Shown here piece after piece: positions 25,658 through 35,196 of a DNA stretch of 64,000 nt. The stretch lies in the NCBI GenBank assembly GCA_003134765.1, contig PLCM01000041.1, positions 345,023 to 409,022 on the forward strand, in the 5' to 3' direction. The translations under genes were made by a program, and so were the position numbers. The notes below the pieces were generated by a model, which was given only the letters and a program-made list of their open reading frames with translations, ran no database searches and was not told the origin of the DNA. The stretch's first letter is position 1, and the number at the start of each line of letters is the position of its first letter. The stretch comes from Spartobacteria bacterium. Its GTDB lineage: Bacteria > Verrucomicrobiota > Verrucomicrobiia > Chthoniobacterales > UBA10450.

Positions 25658-27448
25658 CTACGAAGCAATGATTGAATGCTCAGCGGAAGCGAGTCGACGT
25701 TCAGGCCGATAAGGAAATATTTCTGGCAGGTCCCCAGATCGCAATTTCTCTTGCACCGCGCGCCAGAAATCCGGGCGGAACAAATCCCTGTGGTATTCGA
25801 GAAACTCGCTCTGCGCTGGTTCGGGCAAACGGAGAAAGCTCGAGAACTCTTCGGGGAAAATGTCGTTCTCGCGCACCGAGTACCACGGCTCGGCGGCCAT
25901 TTCTTCTTCGTGCGTCGTCGCCTGCGGCAAGTTGCGGAAGTTGCAATCCGTCACGAATGAAAGCTCGTCGTAATCGTAGAACACCACGCGCCCATGCCGG
26001 GTGACGCCGAAATTCTTCGTGAAGATGTCGCCCGGAAAAATATTCGACGCGGCGAGATCTTTCATCGCCTGACCATAATCGCGCGCCGCCGCCTTCACCG
26101 CGTCCGCGTTCTCTTCCGCCAGAAATAAATTAAGCGGACGGATTCGGCGCTCGACATAGGCATGATCGATGACGACGTCATCGCCCTCGAAACGCACTGT
26201 TTCAGCCGCATCGCGACGCAAGTCTTCGAGCAATGCAGGATCGAATCGGTCTCTCGCAATGCGCAAATGTTCGAACTCGTGCGCTTCGACGAGCCGGCCG
26301 GCCCGGTCGTGCTCGAACACAAACCGGTAACAGCGCATCACCTCGCTGCGGCTTGTGTCTTTGGGAAAATCGAAATGGTCTTTGATAAGTTTAAAGACCA
26401 CGTCGTAGCTCGGCAGGGTGAAAACCAACATCACCATCCCGCGAGTGCCTTCGGCCGCAACAAAACGGTCGCGCGAGGTATGCAGGTGGGCGACAAAATC
26501 GCGATAAAATTCAGTCTTGCCATGGCGATGAAAACCGATCGCGTTGTAGAGATCGATCAAGCGCTTCCGCGGCATTAATTGCTGAAGACTCCGGACCAAT
26601 TCATAGGGGCACGTGACATTGGCCCGGAAATAGGCGCGGGTATAAGAGAACAAAATCGCGAGGTCCACTTCGCCGAGAAGGACGGCGTCGAGCGTGATAC
26701 CTTGCGCGTCGTCGTGTCGCAGGCTGAGCGCCAGGGGCAATGAGGCCACCTGATCCCCTCCGCGAGTCGCCCGACCCACGAGATAGGCGCCGCGGCCGCG
26801 ATGGAAAATGGTCGCAATCATCTCCAGACTCACCGCGTAATCCGTTCCCGGGAGTGCGGCCTCAATGCGCTCCGCTGAGAGCGCCACCGCCTTCCGCAGA
26901 TCGGTCCAGCATTCCTCCGCGAAACCACCGGCCTCGAGATCGGTCAGCGCGGCGAAGAGCAAATCCGGCAGGGTGGCTCCCGACTGCGTCCGGCTCACTT
27001 CGCCTAACGACTGGTTCGGCGGAGCATCAAAATCGGTATCGACAAACTCGATTGTCGGGTCCACACCTTCGGTCGCGAAAACCCGGCGGGTCAGAGAGTT
27101 GAAGAAGCTTTCCGCGATCTCCCACGCCGGAGACTGCGCGATGAGCGACGAATAGACCGCCTTGATCGCCCTCCAGACCCTGCGTTCGCTCAGTCGCTCC
27201 CCCATCAAACTCCCGATCTCATGCCTCAGATCGTCCATGACCGTGCCGTACAGATGCAACCGTTCGGCAGCGTCGGTGAAAGCGCCCGTCCAATCGCGTG
27301 CCAGAAAGCGTTCGCGCGCGCGGCCGGTGATTGCGTGAAAGCGCTTTTGGTAATCGAGAAACGCCTGGTGCGCTGTCTGAGCACAAAGTGACGCGAGCCG
27401 GCTGTCGGTCAGAGTGGCCGCGGCCGGCGCAACTTCACTCTTGTTCAT
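25658..27448 (-). CDS. aceK: Isocitrate dehydrogenase kinase/phosphatase
   Basis: 596 residues, AceK family. Bifunctional enzyme that phosphorylates or dephosphorylates isocitrate dehydrogenase and so diverts isocitrate into the glyoxylate shunt. ATP-loop segment EGTRGMVMLVFTLPSYDVVF and the catalytic region GDIFTKNFGVTRHGRVVFYD match E. coli AceK closely. Third gene of the operon after aceB and aceA, 36 nt behind aceA. Confidence 0.95.
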   Translation of the reverse strand: MNKSEVAPAAATLTDSRLASLCAQTAHQAFLDYQKRFHAITGRARERFLARDWTGAFTDAAERLHLYGTVMDDLRHEIGSLMGERLSERRVWRAIKAVYSSLIAQSPAWEIAESFFNSLTRRVFATEGVDPTIEFVDTDFDAPPNQSLGEVSRTQSGATLPDLLFAALTDLEAGGFAEECWTDLRKAVALSAERIEAALPGTDYAVSLEMIATIFHRGRGAYLVGRATRGGDQVASLPLALSLRHDDAQGITLDAVLLGEVDLAILFSYTRAYFRANVTCPYELVRSLQQLMPRKRLIDLYNAIGFHRHGKTEFYRDFVAHLHTSRDRFVAAEGTRGMVMLVFTLPSYDVVFKLIKDHFDFPKDTSRSEVMRCYRFVFEHDRAGRLVEAHEFEHLRIARDRFDPALLEDLRRDAAETVRFEGDDVVIDHAYVERRIRPLNLFLAEENADAVKAAARDYGQAMKDLAASNIFPGDIFTKNFGVTRHGRVVFYDYDELSFVTDCNFRNLPQATTHEEEMAAEPWYSVRENDIFPEEFSSFLRLPEPAQSEFLEYHRDLFRPDFWRAVQEKLRSGDLPEIFPYRPERRLASAEHSIIAS

Positions 27449-27484
27449 GACTGACGAGCGCTGCGGAGACCACGGCGCTTTCCA

Positions 27485-28765
27485 TCAATGGAACTGTTCT
27501 TGTTCAGTGGAGCCATGCAGCGCGGTGGTGGAGCTTTCGCCGCCGGCGATGACCTGGGCGACGTCATCGAAGTAACCGGTCCCCACTTCGCGCTGATGTT
27601 TCGTCGCCGTGTAACCATCCGCCTCCGCCGCGAACTCGGCTTCCTGTAATTCAGAATACGCCGACATGCCACGCTCCTGGTAGCCGTGCGCGAGGGAGAA
27701 CATGCTGTAATTGAGCGCGTGAAAACCAGCGAGCGTAACAAACTGAAATTTGTAGCCCATGGCGCCGAGTTCGCGCTGAAATTTGCCGATGCTGGCACTA
27801 TCGAGCTTCTTCTTCCAGTTGAACGAGGGCGAGCAATTGTAGGCGAGCAGCTTGTCCGGAAATTCTGCCCTCACACTTTCGGCGAAACGTTTCGCCTCCG
27901 CCAGATTTGGTTCGCTTGTTTCGCACCAAATCATGTCGGCATAAGCCGCGTAGCTCAGGCCGCGTGCGATCGCCTGGTCGAGACCGGCGCGCACGCGATA
28001 GAAACCTTCGCCCGTGCGCTCGCCCGTGAGAAATGCGTGGTCGCGTTCGTCGACATCGTTCGTCAGGAGCGCCGCAGCATTGGCGTCGGTGCGGGCGACG
28101 ATGAGTGTAGGTACATTTGAAACATCCGCCGCAAGGCGCGCCGCGATCAGGTGCGAAATCGCGGTGCGCGTCGGAACAAGCACCTTCCCTCCCATGTGAC
28201 CGCACTTCTTTTCGCTCGCCAGTTGATCTTCCAAATGCACACCAGATGCTCCCGCTTCGATCATCGCTTTCGTTAGTTCAAAGACGTTCAGCGGGCCGCC
28301 GAACCCGGCTTCCGCGTCCGCAACGATCGGAGCGAACCAATCGATCTCGTGGTTACCCTCAGCGTGGGAGATCTGGTCGGCGCGCTGCAAAGCCTGGTTG
28401 ATACGTTTCACCACGGCGGGGACGCTATTCGCGGGATAGAGGCTTTGGTCGGGATACATTTGCCCCGCGAGATTCGCATCCGCCGCGACCTGCCAGCCGC
28501 TGAGATAGATAGCCTTCAATCCGGCCTTCACTTGCTGTACCGCCTGGTTGCCGGTGAGGGCGCCTAGCGTCGGCACGAAATCTTCGGTGTGCAAAAGCTG
28601 CCACAGCTTCTTCGCGCCGCGGCGCGCGAAGGTGTGCTCGATGATCACGCTGCCTTGCAAGCGTTCAACGTCGGATAGCGAATAAGGTCGTTCGATACCG
28701 CTCCAGCGCGGACTGGTTTTCCAATCCTGAAGGGAATTGTCCGCGGCAGTTTCCTTCGTTCTCAT
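27485..28765 (-). CDS. aceA: Isocitrate lyase
   Basis: 426 residues, ATG at 28763-28765. Cleaves isocitrate to glyoxylate and succinate. Active-site loop [14 protein letters not shown] with the catalytic Cys; [28 protein letters not shown]; and [13 protein letters not shown]. The start lies 1 nt from the aceB stop, so translation is coupled. Earlier in-frame start codons lie inside aceB and lack homology. Confidence 0.97.
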   Translation of the reverse strand: MRTKETAADNSLQDWKTSPRWSGIERPYSLSDVERLQGSVIIEHTFARRGAKKLWQLLHTEDFVPTLGALTGNQAVQQVKAGLKAIYLSGWQVAADANLAGQMYPDQSLYPANSVPAVVKRINQALQRADQISHAEGNHEIDWFAPIVADAEAGFGGPLNVFELTKAMIEAGASGVHLEDQLASEKKCGHMGGKVLVPTRTAISHLIAARLAADVSNVPTLIVARTDANAAALLTNDVDERDHAFLTGERTGEGFYRVRAGLDQAIARGLSYAAYADMIWCETSEPNLAEAKRFAESVRAEFPDKLLAYNCSPSFNWKKKLDSASIGKFQRELGAMGYKFQFVTLAGFHALNYSMFSLAHGYQERGMSAYSELQEAEFAAEADGYTATKHQREVGTGYFDDVAQVIAGGESSTTALHGSTEQEQFH

Positions 28766-28766
28766 A

Positions 28767-30377
28767 TTAATCCAATTTCTCGTATCCCGGGAGGGTGAGG
28801 AACTCGACGAAATGATCATCGGTCGTGATTTGGTCGAAGAGCGCGCTGGCCACATCGAATTTGCCTTTCGCATAACGTTGGGCGCCAGTGCTTATCTTTA
28901 TCTTTTCGAGTTCTTCGTCGAGCACGCTACGAAAAAGTTCCTTCGTGACCTTGCGCCCGTCCGTGAGCACTCCCCGCGGGTGGCGAATCCATTGCCAGAC
29001 CTGCGCGCGGGAGATCTCCGCTGTGGCAGCGTCTTCCATGAGATTGAAGATCGGCACCGCGCCGCTGCCGCGCAGCCAGGCTTCCAAATACTGCACGCCG
29101 ACACTGACGTTCGTGCGCAACCCCTGCTCGGTTATCGGTTCGCTTGGCCCGAAATCGAGCAGGTCCTTCGCCGTGACTTCCACGTCGTCGCGCTTCTTGT
29201 CGATCTGATTCGGCTGCGGCATCAACCGGTTAAAAGCGTCGAGCGCGAGCTGCACCATCCCGGGGTGAGCGACCCACGTGCCGTCGTGCCCGTCGGTCGC
29301 CTCACGTTCCTTGTCGGCTCGGACTTTGGCGAAGGCTTCGTCATTGGCCTTCGGATCGTTTTTCACCGGAATTTGCGCCGCCATGCCGCCCATCGCGAAG
29401 GTCTTTCGCCGGTGACAAGTCTTGATGCAGAGCAGCGAGTACGAGCGCATGAAATGCGTCGTCATTGTGATGCAGGCGCGGTCGGCGAGCAGGAAGTCGC
29501 GTTTATTGCGAAATCTTTTGATGCACGAGAAAATGTAATCCCACCGGCCGCAATTCAGGCCAGCGGAATGATCGCGCAGCTCATGGAGAATCTCGTCCAT
29601 CTCGAACGCCGCAGGAATTGTCTCGATCAGCACGGTGGCGCGAATCGTCCCTTGAGGCAGGCCGAGTTCCTCCTGCGCGAGTTTAAAAGCGTCGTTCCAG
29701 ATGCGTGCCTCCAGATGGCTCTCCATCTTCGGCAAATAAAAATACGGGCCACTGTTGCGCGAGATCAGCTCTCTTGCGTTGTGAAAAAAATACAAACCAA
29801 AATCGAACAACCCTCCCGAGATCGGCTCGCCATCGACGAGCACGTGCTTCTCGAGTAGGTGCCACCCGCGCGGTCGCGGCATGATCACCGCGACCTGGTC
29901 TTTGAGTTTGTATTCCTTTCCTTCGGGATTGGTAAAGATGATCGACCGCCGGATGGCGTCGCGCAGGCTGATCTGCCCTTCGATCATGTTGGTCCACTTC
30001 GGCGCGTTCGCGTCCTCGAAGTCCGCCATGAAAATCTTTGCGCCCGAGTTCAGAGCGTTGATCACCATCTTGCGATCGGTCGGGCCAGTGATTTCCACGC
30101 GGCGGTCGAGAATGTCTTTTGGGATCGGCGCGCAGGTCCATTCGCTCTCACGGATCTTTTTGGTTTCCGAGAGGAAATCCAGCGTCTCACCCTGGTCGAG
30201 CGCAGCCTGCCTCTCCTGGCGTCGTTTGAGACATTCCGCGCGACGGCCAGCGAACGCCCGGTGAAGCTTGGCGACGAAAGCGAGCGCATCGGTCGTAAGA
30301 ATTCCAGCAAACGCTGGCGTGACGTCGCCGAGCACCTCGACACCCGGAGGAAGTTTGAGATGAGATGAGGTGGTCAT
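28767..30377 (-). CDS. aceB: Malate synthase A
   Basis: 536 residues. Condenses glyoxylate with acetyl-CoA to malate. Signatures [40 protein letters not shown]-type core ([17 protein letters not shown]) and the C-terminal [14 protein letters not shown] match the A isoform. First gene of aceB-aceA-aceK on the minus strand; growth on acetate or fatty acids is implied. The promoter should lie in 30378-30533. Confidence 0.97.
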   Translation of the reverse strand: MTTSSHLKLPPGVEVLGDVTPAFAGILTTDALAFVAKLHRAFAGRRAECLKRRQERQAALDQGETLDFLSETKKIRESEWTCAPIPKDILDRRVEITGPTDRKMVINALNSGAKIFMADFEDANAPKWTNMIEGQISLRDAIRRSIIFTNPEGKEYKLKDQVAVIMPRPRGWHLLEKHVLVDGEPISGGLFDFGLYFFHNARELISRNSGPYFYLPKMESHLEARIWNDAFKLAQEELGLPQGTIRATVLIETIPAAFEMDEILHELRDHSAGLNCGRWDYIFSCIKRFRNKRDFLLADRACITMTTHFMRSYSLLCIKTCHRRKTFAMGGMAAQIPVKNDPKANDEAFAKVRADKEREATDGHDGTWVAHPGMVQLALDAFNRLMPQPNQIDKKRDDVEVTAKDLLDFGPSEPITEQGLRTNVSVGVQYLEAWLRGSGAVPIFNLMEDAATAEISRAQVWQWIRHPRGVLTDGRKVTKELFRSVLDEELEKIKISTGAQRYAKGKFDVASALFDQITTDDHFVEFLTLPGYEKLD

Positions 30378-30533
30378 GATCGGCAGGTTCGTTCAGAAGT
30401 TCGAACCGTCACTCTAATTGGCAGCTCACGTCTCTGCGCGGGCAGAAAGCTAAGTTTGATGGCCCGTCACACTTGCTCGCGACCGTCACTAACGGTGTTG
30501 TGTTTTTTGCGATCAGGCGCGTGTTACTTTTAC

Positions 30534-30576
30534 ATGAAAATTGCCATCGCGGGTAAAGGCGGCAGCGGAAAGACAA
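30534..30576 (+). pseudogene. Stub of a CooC/ParA-like P-loop ATPase
   Basis: ATG at 30534 begins MKIAIAGKGGSGKTS, a perfect start for a CooC/NifH-type deviant Walker A ATPase (consensus GKGGVGKTT). Homology stops right after the P-loop; the following ESRRSALHDG matches nothing. The gene was cut here. Confidence 0.55.
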
Positions 30577-30851
30577 GTGCAGAATCACGCCGGTCGGCTC
30601 TTCATGATGGACGGCTTGCGCATTCACAAGGAAGTCGAGCACGCCTAGCACAAACCGGCAATAACTCAATAAATCGCCCTCAAAGCAGAACAAGTCTGGT
30701 GCGTTTGTGTGCTAGAATTTGTGCCAGTTTGAATGGCTTTCTACTCGCCGTTCGCAACGTCGGGCGATTTCAGCAAATTCAGCCTTTTACCCTCCTAAAA
30801 AACGTTTCGCTTTGAAACGAAAAGCGATGCTTTGAAATCGACGATTCCGCA

Positions 30852-30892
30852 ATCCTAAGTCTGGCGCGTCTGCCAATTTCGCCACCCTGGCT
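30852..30892 (-). pseudogene. tRNA-Leu 5' fragment
   Basis: 41 nt identical, apart from one base, to 25473-25513, that is the 5' acceptor strand, D-arm and anticodon arm of tRNA-Leu(UAG). The 3' half is missing. Same orientation as the intact gene, so the two form a direct repeat 5.4 kb apart enclosing the glyoxylate operon. Confidence 0.85.
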
Positions 30893-30940
30893 GCGGCATT
30901 GGGTCAGCCCATGGCTACCATATTCTCCGTTTGGCTCTAG

Positions 30941-31180
30941 CACAAAACCTCGCACATTCGCCGGATTATCGAAGCGGGCGCGCTGTTCCTGATCGGTGAC
31001 GGGATCATGGGACTAATCAAACCGCGCTGGCACTCAAGACTTTGGCATTTTGGACCCCAGCTCGCCATCGCTGTGACTGAAGAACTGGCGGAGCACCCGA
31101 ACACCGCCCGCGTCGTTTACGCCGCGGAGGTTGCCATCGGCATTGCGATCGCCTCCTGTTCTACTCCCGAAAATCACTGA
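30941..31180 (+). pseudogene. Headless hydrophobic protein fragment
   Basis: 79 codons open from a TAG at 30938 to TGA at 31178. Reads RIIEAGALFLIGDGIMGLIK, PRWHSRLWHFG, VVYAAEVAIGIAIAS. An internal ATG at 31007 would give 57 residues. No known family; it looks like a short membrane-associated protein missing its start. The rest of 30378-31251 holds no complete gene. Confidence 0.4.
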
Positions 31181-31251
31181 TCGTCGATCGCATCACCCGC
31201 GTTTGAACAGGAAGCCCGCCAGGGCAGTGAACCCAAAACGCCCGCGCGTTT

Positions 31252-31599
31252 TCAGTGAGGGTTCGCCGTGGCCTGCGCCGATAACTTTTCCAACTTCTCG
31301 ACGATCGCCTTCTTTCCCGCGGCGCCGACGACCTGGTCTCGCAGTTGGCCACCGCTGAAGAAGAGCAATGTGGGAACGCCTCGGATCCCAAAACGCTCCT
31401 GGAGCACAGGACTATCGTCGATGTTCACCTTCGTGACCCGAAACCGGTCGCCGTTTTCCTTCGCGATCTCATCGAGAAGGGGCGTAATCATTTTGCATGG
31501 GCCGCACCAGGGCGCCCAGAAATCCACCACCACGGGAATCGGCGATTGAAGGACGGCCCGCTCGAAGCTGGCTTCGTTGATATTGATTGGTTCCTTCAT
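31252..31599 (-). CDS. trxA: Thioredoxin
   Basis: 115 residues with the classical active site VVDFWAPWCGPCKMITPLLDEIA and the cis-Pro segment IRGVPTLLFFSGG. Reduces protein disulfides in the cytoplasm. The ATG overlaps the stop of the HtrA-like gene by 4 nt, so the two are co-translated. Probably not the only thioredoxin of the cell. Confidence 0.95.
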   Translation of the reverse strand: MKEPININEASFERAVLQSPIPVVVDFWAPWCGPCKMITPLLDEIAKENGDRFRVTKVNIDDSPVLQERFGIRGVPTLLFFSGGQLRDQVVGAAGKKAIVEKLEKLSAQATANPH

Positions 31600-32696
31600 G
31601 ATTTTTCCCGGTTCGGTTTCTCGCGACGCAAGGTTTTCGGTGGCGGCAATTCCCGCGGCACCACCATCCGGAAGAGCTTCTCCGTTCCGCGCAGGAACAT
31701 GATCGGAGAGGGGACCCCGATTTCGGAAGCGACGAGACCCTTGTGCAGATCGTCAATGGTCGCGACCGGACGGCCCTTGAAACCGACAATGGTGTCGCCT
31801 TTCTCCAAACCCGTTACCGCGGCGGGACTTCCCGGTTCCACCTCCATGATCAGGACTCCGCGGTCGTTAGGCAGTTTGTGGAACCGAACCACCCGGGGAT
31901 GCAACGGCACGTTCTGGCCGGCCACGCCGATCGAGCTGCGCCGAATGTGGCCATCCTTGATCAACCAGGCCGCTACGAAATGCGCGGTGTTGCTCGCGAT
32001 CGCGAAGCAGATTCCCTGCGCGGGCAGGATTACGGCGGTATTCACGCCGATAACTTCTCCGGCGCTGTTCAAAAGCGGGCCGCCAGAATTCCCGGGATTC
32101 AACGCCGCATCTGTCTGGATGATCTCGTCCATTAGACGGCCAGACTCCGCCCGCATGGAACGGCCGAGCGCGCTGACGATTCCCGCAGTCACCGTCTGCT
32201 GAAAACCATAGGGCGAACCCACCGCCACCGCGACCTGCCCGACGCGGATCTTCGAAGAGTCGGCGAAACGCGCGTGCTGAATGTCGGGCGCATCGATTCG
32301 AATGACCGCCAGGTCGGTCTCGGGATCAGTCCCGATCAACCGCGCCGGAAAAACGCGCGAATCGTGCAGCGTCACCTCGAGTTCTCGCGCGCCATGGACG
32401 ACGTGGCTGTTGGACAGGATGAATCCATCTCGCGCAATGATGAATCCCGACCCGCCGCCCGGGCCCCGTTCGCCACTGAGAACGCGAATGTTCACCACCG
32501 TCGGCGCGACGCGATTGACGACGGCGGCGATTGTTTTGGAATAGGAATCGAGAAGCTGTTCGTCGTCCTCCTTGACGGGCGCGGCGGGCCTGCCGGGAAA
32601 ATCACCGTCGTTCAGCACGAACTCGGGAAGAAGTGGACTCATCGTGTCCGTTCGGGAAGGGCTCGTTTTAAAGGTTGAAATCCGATCGTCATTCAT
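31596..32696 (-). CDS. HtrA/Deg-type serine protease with PDZ domain, no signal peptide
   Basis: 366 residues. Trypsin-like triad: His in SNSHVVH, Asp in ETDLAVIRID, Ser in GNSGGPLLN. One C-terminal PDZ domain contains RGVLIMEVEPGSPAAVTGLEKGD. The N terminus (MNDDRISTFKTSPSRTD) shows neither signal peptide nor membrane helix, so the protein may be cytoplasmic, unusual for this family. Operon with trxA; a palindromic operator lies directly upstream of the start. Confidence 0.9.
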   Translation of the reverse strand: MNDDRISTFKTSPSRTDTMSPLLPEFVLNDGDFPGRPAAPVKEDDEQLLDSYSKTIAAVVNRVAPTVVNIRVLSGERGPGGGSGFIIARDGFILSNSHVVHGARELEVTLHDSRVFPARLIGTDPETDLAVIRIDAPDIQHARFADSSKIRVGQVAVAVGSPYGFQQTVTAGIVSALGRSMRAESGRLMDEIIQTDAALNPGNSGGPLLNSAGEVIGVNTAVILPAQGICFAIASNTAHFVAAWLIKDGHIRRSSIGVAGQNVPLHPRVVRFHKLPNDRGVLIMEVEPGSPAAVTGLEKGDTIVGFKGRPVATIDDLHKGLVASEIGVPSPIMFLRGTEKLFRMVVPRELPPPKTLRREKPNREKS

Positions 32697-32701
32697 GGAA
32701 C

Positions 32702-32720
32702 TGTAATTAAAACAATTACA
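32702..32720. promoter_or_regulatory. Palindromic operator between htrA-trxA and the Rrf2 gene
   Basis: TGTAATT-AAAAC-AATTACA: perfect 7-bp arms, A+T-rich, in the 35-nt gap between divergent starts. TGTAAT...ATTACA-type palindromes are known operators of some Rrf2 (YwnA-like) regulators. It probably binds the Rrf2 product at 32732 and controls both directions. Confidence 0.65.
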
Positions 32721-32731
32721 TTTAACGAAAC

Positions 32732-33151
32732 GTGGTCAACCAGCAATTTACTTTCTCCGTTCACATCATGGCCGTGCTGGCCCTCTCGTCCGAGGAAGTG
32801 ATCGGCTCGCGGAGACTGGCCGCAAGCGTAAACACCAATCCGGTCGTCGTGCGCCGATTACTCCTCGCGCTGCGAGCTGCTCGATTGGTTGAGACCTTCG
32901 CCGGCAAACACGGGGGCGCGAGGCTGCGAAAAAATCCGCGCCAGATCTCGCTCGTCAAAATTTACGATGCTGTCGAACCCCGTCCGGTCATCCCGGTCAA
33001 CGAGCGGAGAGCGCTCAGGCAGTGTCAGGTTAGCTGCGCCATGAAGAGCGTCATGAGCACCGTGGCCGAGAGCACCGAACAAGCCGTCCGCAAACACCTG
33101 AACGGCATAACCCTGGCGCAACTCCTTCGCAGAATAAATGCCCAACGCTGA
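32732..33151 (+). CDS. Rrf2-family transcriptional regulator
   Basis: 139 residues, GTG start. Winged helix: FTFSVHIMAVLALSSEEVIGSRRLAASVNTNPVVVRRLL, then the wing KHGGARLRKNPRQISLVKIYDAV. Only two cysteines are present (CQVSC near residue 95), so a three-Cys Fe-S cluster of the IscR type is unlikely; a thiol switch is possible. Divergent from htrA-trxA, with the operator between them. Confidence 0.88.
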   Translation: MVNQQFTFSVHIMAVLALSSEEVIGSRRLAASVNTNPVVVRRLLLALRAARLVETFAGKHGGARLRKNPRQISLVKIYDAVEPRPVIPVNERRALRQCQVSCAMKSVMSTVAESTEQAVRKHLNGITLAQLLRRINAQR

Positions 33152-33227
33152 CTCCGAGTAGAACTTGTCGTGGGAGCCGGTCAGAGTCACGATATCCAAC
33201 TTGATTTGCGAACCATGTGACCACGGC

Positions 33228-34772
33228 GTGATCCGGTCGGGGCTGGTCAATGCGCCGTGCCCGAGAGCATCCGGAAAATGGGTTCTTGCCGCGACGATCC
33301 TCGGTTCCTGCCTCGCCTTCATCGACGGCACTGTCGTGAACGTGGCCCTGCCCGCGTTGCAAAAAGATCTAAGCGCCACCGTGGTCGGCGTCCAATGGGT
33401 CATCGAAGCCTATTCGCTCCTTCTCGCGGCCCTGCTCCTCGTCGGCGGCTCCATGGGCGATCGCTATGGGCGCCGCCGGATTTTCGTTGCCGGCATCGTG
33501 ATTTTTGCCGCGGCCTCGGCCTGGTGCGGCCTCGCCCCCGGCATCGGGCAACTCATCGCAGCTCGCGCGGTCCAGGGAATCGGCGCGGCCTTGCTGGTTC
33601 CGGGCAGCCTGGCGATAATCAGTAATTCGTTCCCGGAAGAGGAGCGGGGCCGGGCGATCGGAACCTGGTCCGGCTTCAGCGCTATCACGACAGCGATCGG
33701 TCCGGTGCTCGGTGGATGGCTGGTCGAAACCGTTTCCTGGCGCGCCGTCTTCTTCATCAACCTCCCGGTCGCGTTTCTCGTCGTCGTAATTTCACTCCGG
33801 CATGTGCCGGAAAGTTCGAACCCCGCGAAAGGGCGTCTCGACTGGCTCGGTGCAATTCTTGCCACGTTCGGTTTGGGCGCGCTCGTTTACGGCTTGATTG
33901 AATCGTCCTCGCGGGGCTTCGCACACCCGGGTGTTCGCACTGCGCTCCTCAGCGCAATTGTTCTCCTCGTGCTCTTTGTCGTTCTCGAAGCGCGCATCAA
34001 GAATCCCATGCTGCCCCTCAAGCTTTTCCGTTCGCGCACTTTCACCGGTGCGAACCTGCTGACTTTTCTCCTCTACGGCGCGCTCGGCGGCACCCTATTT
34101 TTTTTGCCGCTCAATCTGATTCAGGTCCAACGTTACTCTGCCACTGCTGCCGGCGCGGCTTTGCTCCCGTTTATCCTCATCATGTTCCTGCTCTCACGCT
34201 GGTCGGGAGTACTTGTGCAAAAATACGGCGCCCGGATTCCTCTCGTGGTCGGGCCCGTCGTTGCGGCCGCGGGCTTTGCCCTTTTCGCTTTGCCGGGTGT
34301 TGGCGGCTCTTATTGGCAGACTTTTTTTCCTGCCGTCGTTGTCCTTGGGGTTGGCATGGCCGTCAGCGTTGCCCCTTTGACGACAACCGTCATGAGCTCC
34401 GTCAACGGTGATCGGGCTGGCGTCGCCTCCGGAATCAACAACGCGGTCTCGCGGACCGCGGGTCTGCTGGCGATCGCCGTTCTGGGCATCGCCATCTTTT
34501 CTGTTTTCGACCGGTCGCTTACTGGTCGCCTGACGAAGGCCAATGTCGCCTCTTCCCAGCGTCAATCTCTCGATTCTCAACGTAACCGCCTCGCCGGTAT
34601 CGAGCTCGACAAATCCATTCCGAATCGCGAACGAGCGTTGCTGCGAACTGCCATCGATCTCGCATTCGTAGACGGGTTCCGCGTCGTTATGCTCACCGGC
34701 GCCGGACTCGCGTTCGGGAGCGCGGTTATCGCCCTGCTCTTGATCAGCCCCGTCGCGAAAAAGACCGAGTAG
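33228..34772 (+). CDS. MFS transporter, DHA2 (14-helix) drug exporter family
   Basis: About 514 residues from the GTG at 33228; TTG codons at 33165 and 33201 are in frame. Motif A is GGSMGDRYGRRRIF, motif C is SAITTAIGPVLGGWLVE, and motif D1-like ATILGSCLAFIDGTVVNVALP opens helix 1. Fourteen helices are expected, with a large loop before the last one (SSQRQSLDSQRNRLAGIELD). Family exports drugs or toxic compounds by proton antiport. Downstream of the Rrf2 gene, 76 nt away, so perhaps co-regulated. Confidence 0.88.
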   Translation: MIRSGLVNAPCPRASGKWVLAATILGSCLAFIDGTVVNVALPALQKDLSATVVGVQWVIEAYSLLLAALLLVGGSMGDRYGRRRIFVAGIVIFAAASAWCGLAPGIGQLIAARAVQGIGAALLVPGSLAIISNSFPEEERGRAIGTWSGFSAITTAIGPVLGGWLVETVSWRAVFFINLPVAFLVVVISLRHVPESSNPAKGRLDWLGAILATFGLGALVYGLIESSSRGFAHPGVRTALLSAIVLLVLFVVLEARIKNPMLPLKLFRSRTFTGANLLTFLLYGALGGTLFFLPLNLIQVQRYSATAAGAALLPFILIMFLLSRWSGVLVQKYGARIPLVVGPVVAAAGFALFALPGVGGSYWQTFFPAVVVLGVGMAVSVAPLTTTVMSSVNGDRAGVASGINNAVSRTAGLLAIAVLGIAIFSVFDRSLTGRLTKANVASSQRQSLDSQRNRLAGIELDKSIPNRERALLRTAIDLAFVDGFRVVMLTGAGLAFGSAVIALLLISPVAKKTE

Positions 34773-34782
34773 AAGCCGTCGC

Positions 34783-35016
34783 TCAGGCCGCCATCAACCC
34801 CGAGCGGATAACGGCGGAGATGAGGATTGTCGCAATGGCGGTGTGGTTACGGAGCGATGCCAGCTGTTTTCGTGTCGTGCGAAAGGCCGCACGCGTAAGG
34901 TCGTTCGCGTCACGAGGATCGTCGGTCAGGCGGGCGGCGAAGCTGTAAACCGCCGGATAATAACGCGCCACCAGGCTGTCAAAATTGGAGCCGTCTCTTC
35001 TTGCAGGGTTGTTCAT
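34783..35016 (-). CDS. Short sigma-70 region-2-like protein
   Basis: 77 residues: FDSLVARYYPAVYSFAARLT and DDPRDANDLTRAAFRTTRKQLASL correspond to region 2 of ECF sigma factors (core RNA polymerase and -10 contact). Region 4 is absent. The tail ATILISAVIRSGLMAA is hydrophobic. Either a stand-alone truncated sigma gene or a decayed one. Converges with the MFS gene. Confidence 0.6.
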   Translation of the reverse strand: MNNPARRDGSNFDSLVARYYPAVYSFAARLTDDPRDANDLTRAAFRTTRKQLASLRNHTAIATILISAVIRSGLMAA

Positions 35017-35130
35017 ATCAATAAGTCGAACCGGAATGCTGTTTTCTTACAAAAGAACCCCGCCCGCGTACCCGAGTTGCGCGCGCCGATCATTCCACCT
35101 CCTTGGCTGGCCTTTCTTCCTTCACTCGTC

Positions 35131-35168
35131 CATTCGTCATTCGTCATTCGTCATTCCCCATTTCCCTT
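35131..35168. repeat. Heptameric CATTCGT repeat
   Basis: Units CATTCGT, CATTCGT, CATTCGT, CATTCCC, CATTTCC lie 30 nt before the GH25 start. Related to the repeat inside prmC. Confidence 0.7.
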
Positions 35169-35196
35169 TTCCCCGCCTCAAGTTATCGTCCGCGCG

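Noticed and set aside
30540..30815. Full ORF with P-loop start as a functional ATPase
   Set aside because: After GSGKTS the sequence loses all resemblance to an ATPase and includes no further motifs.
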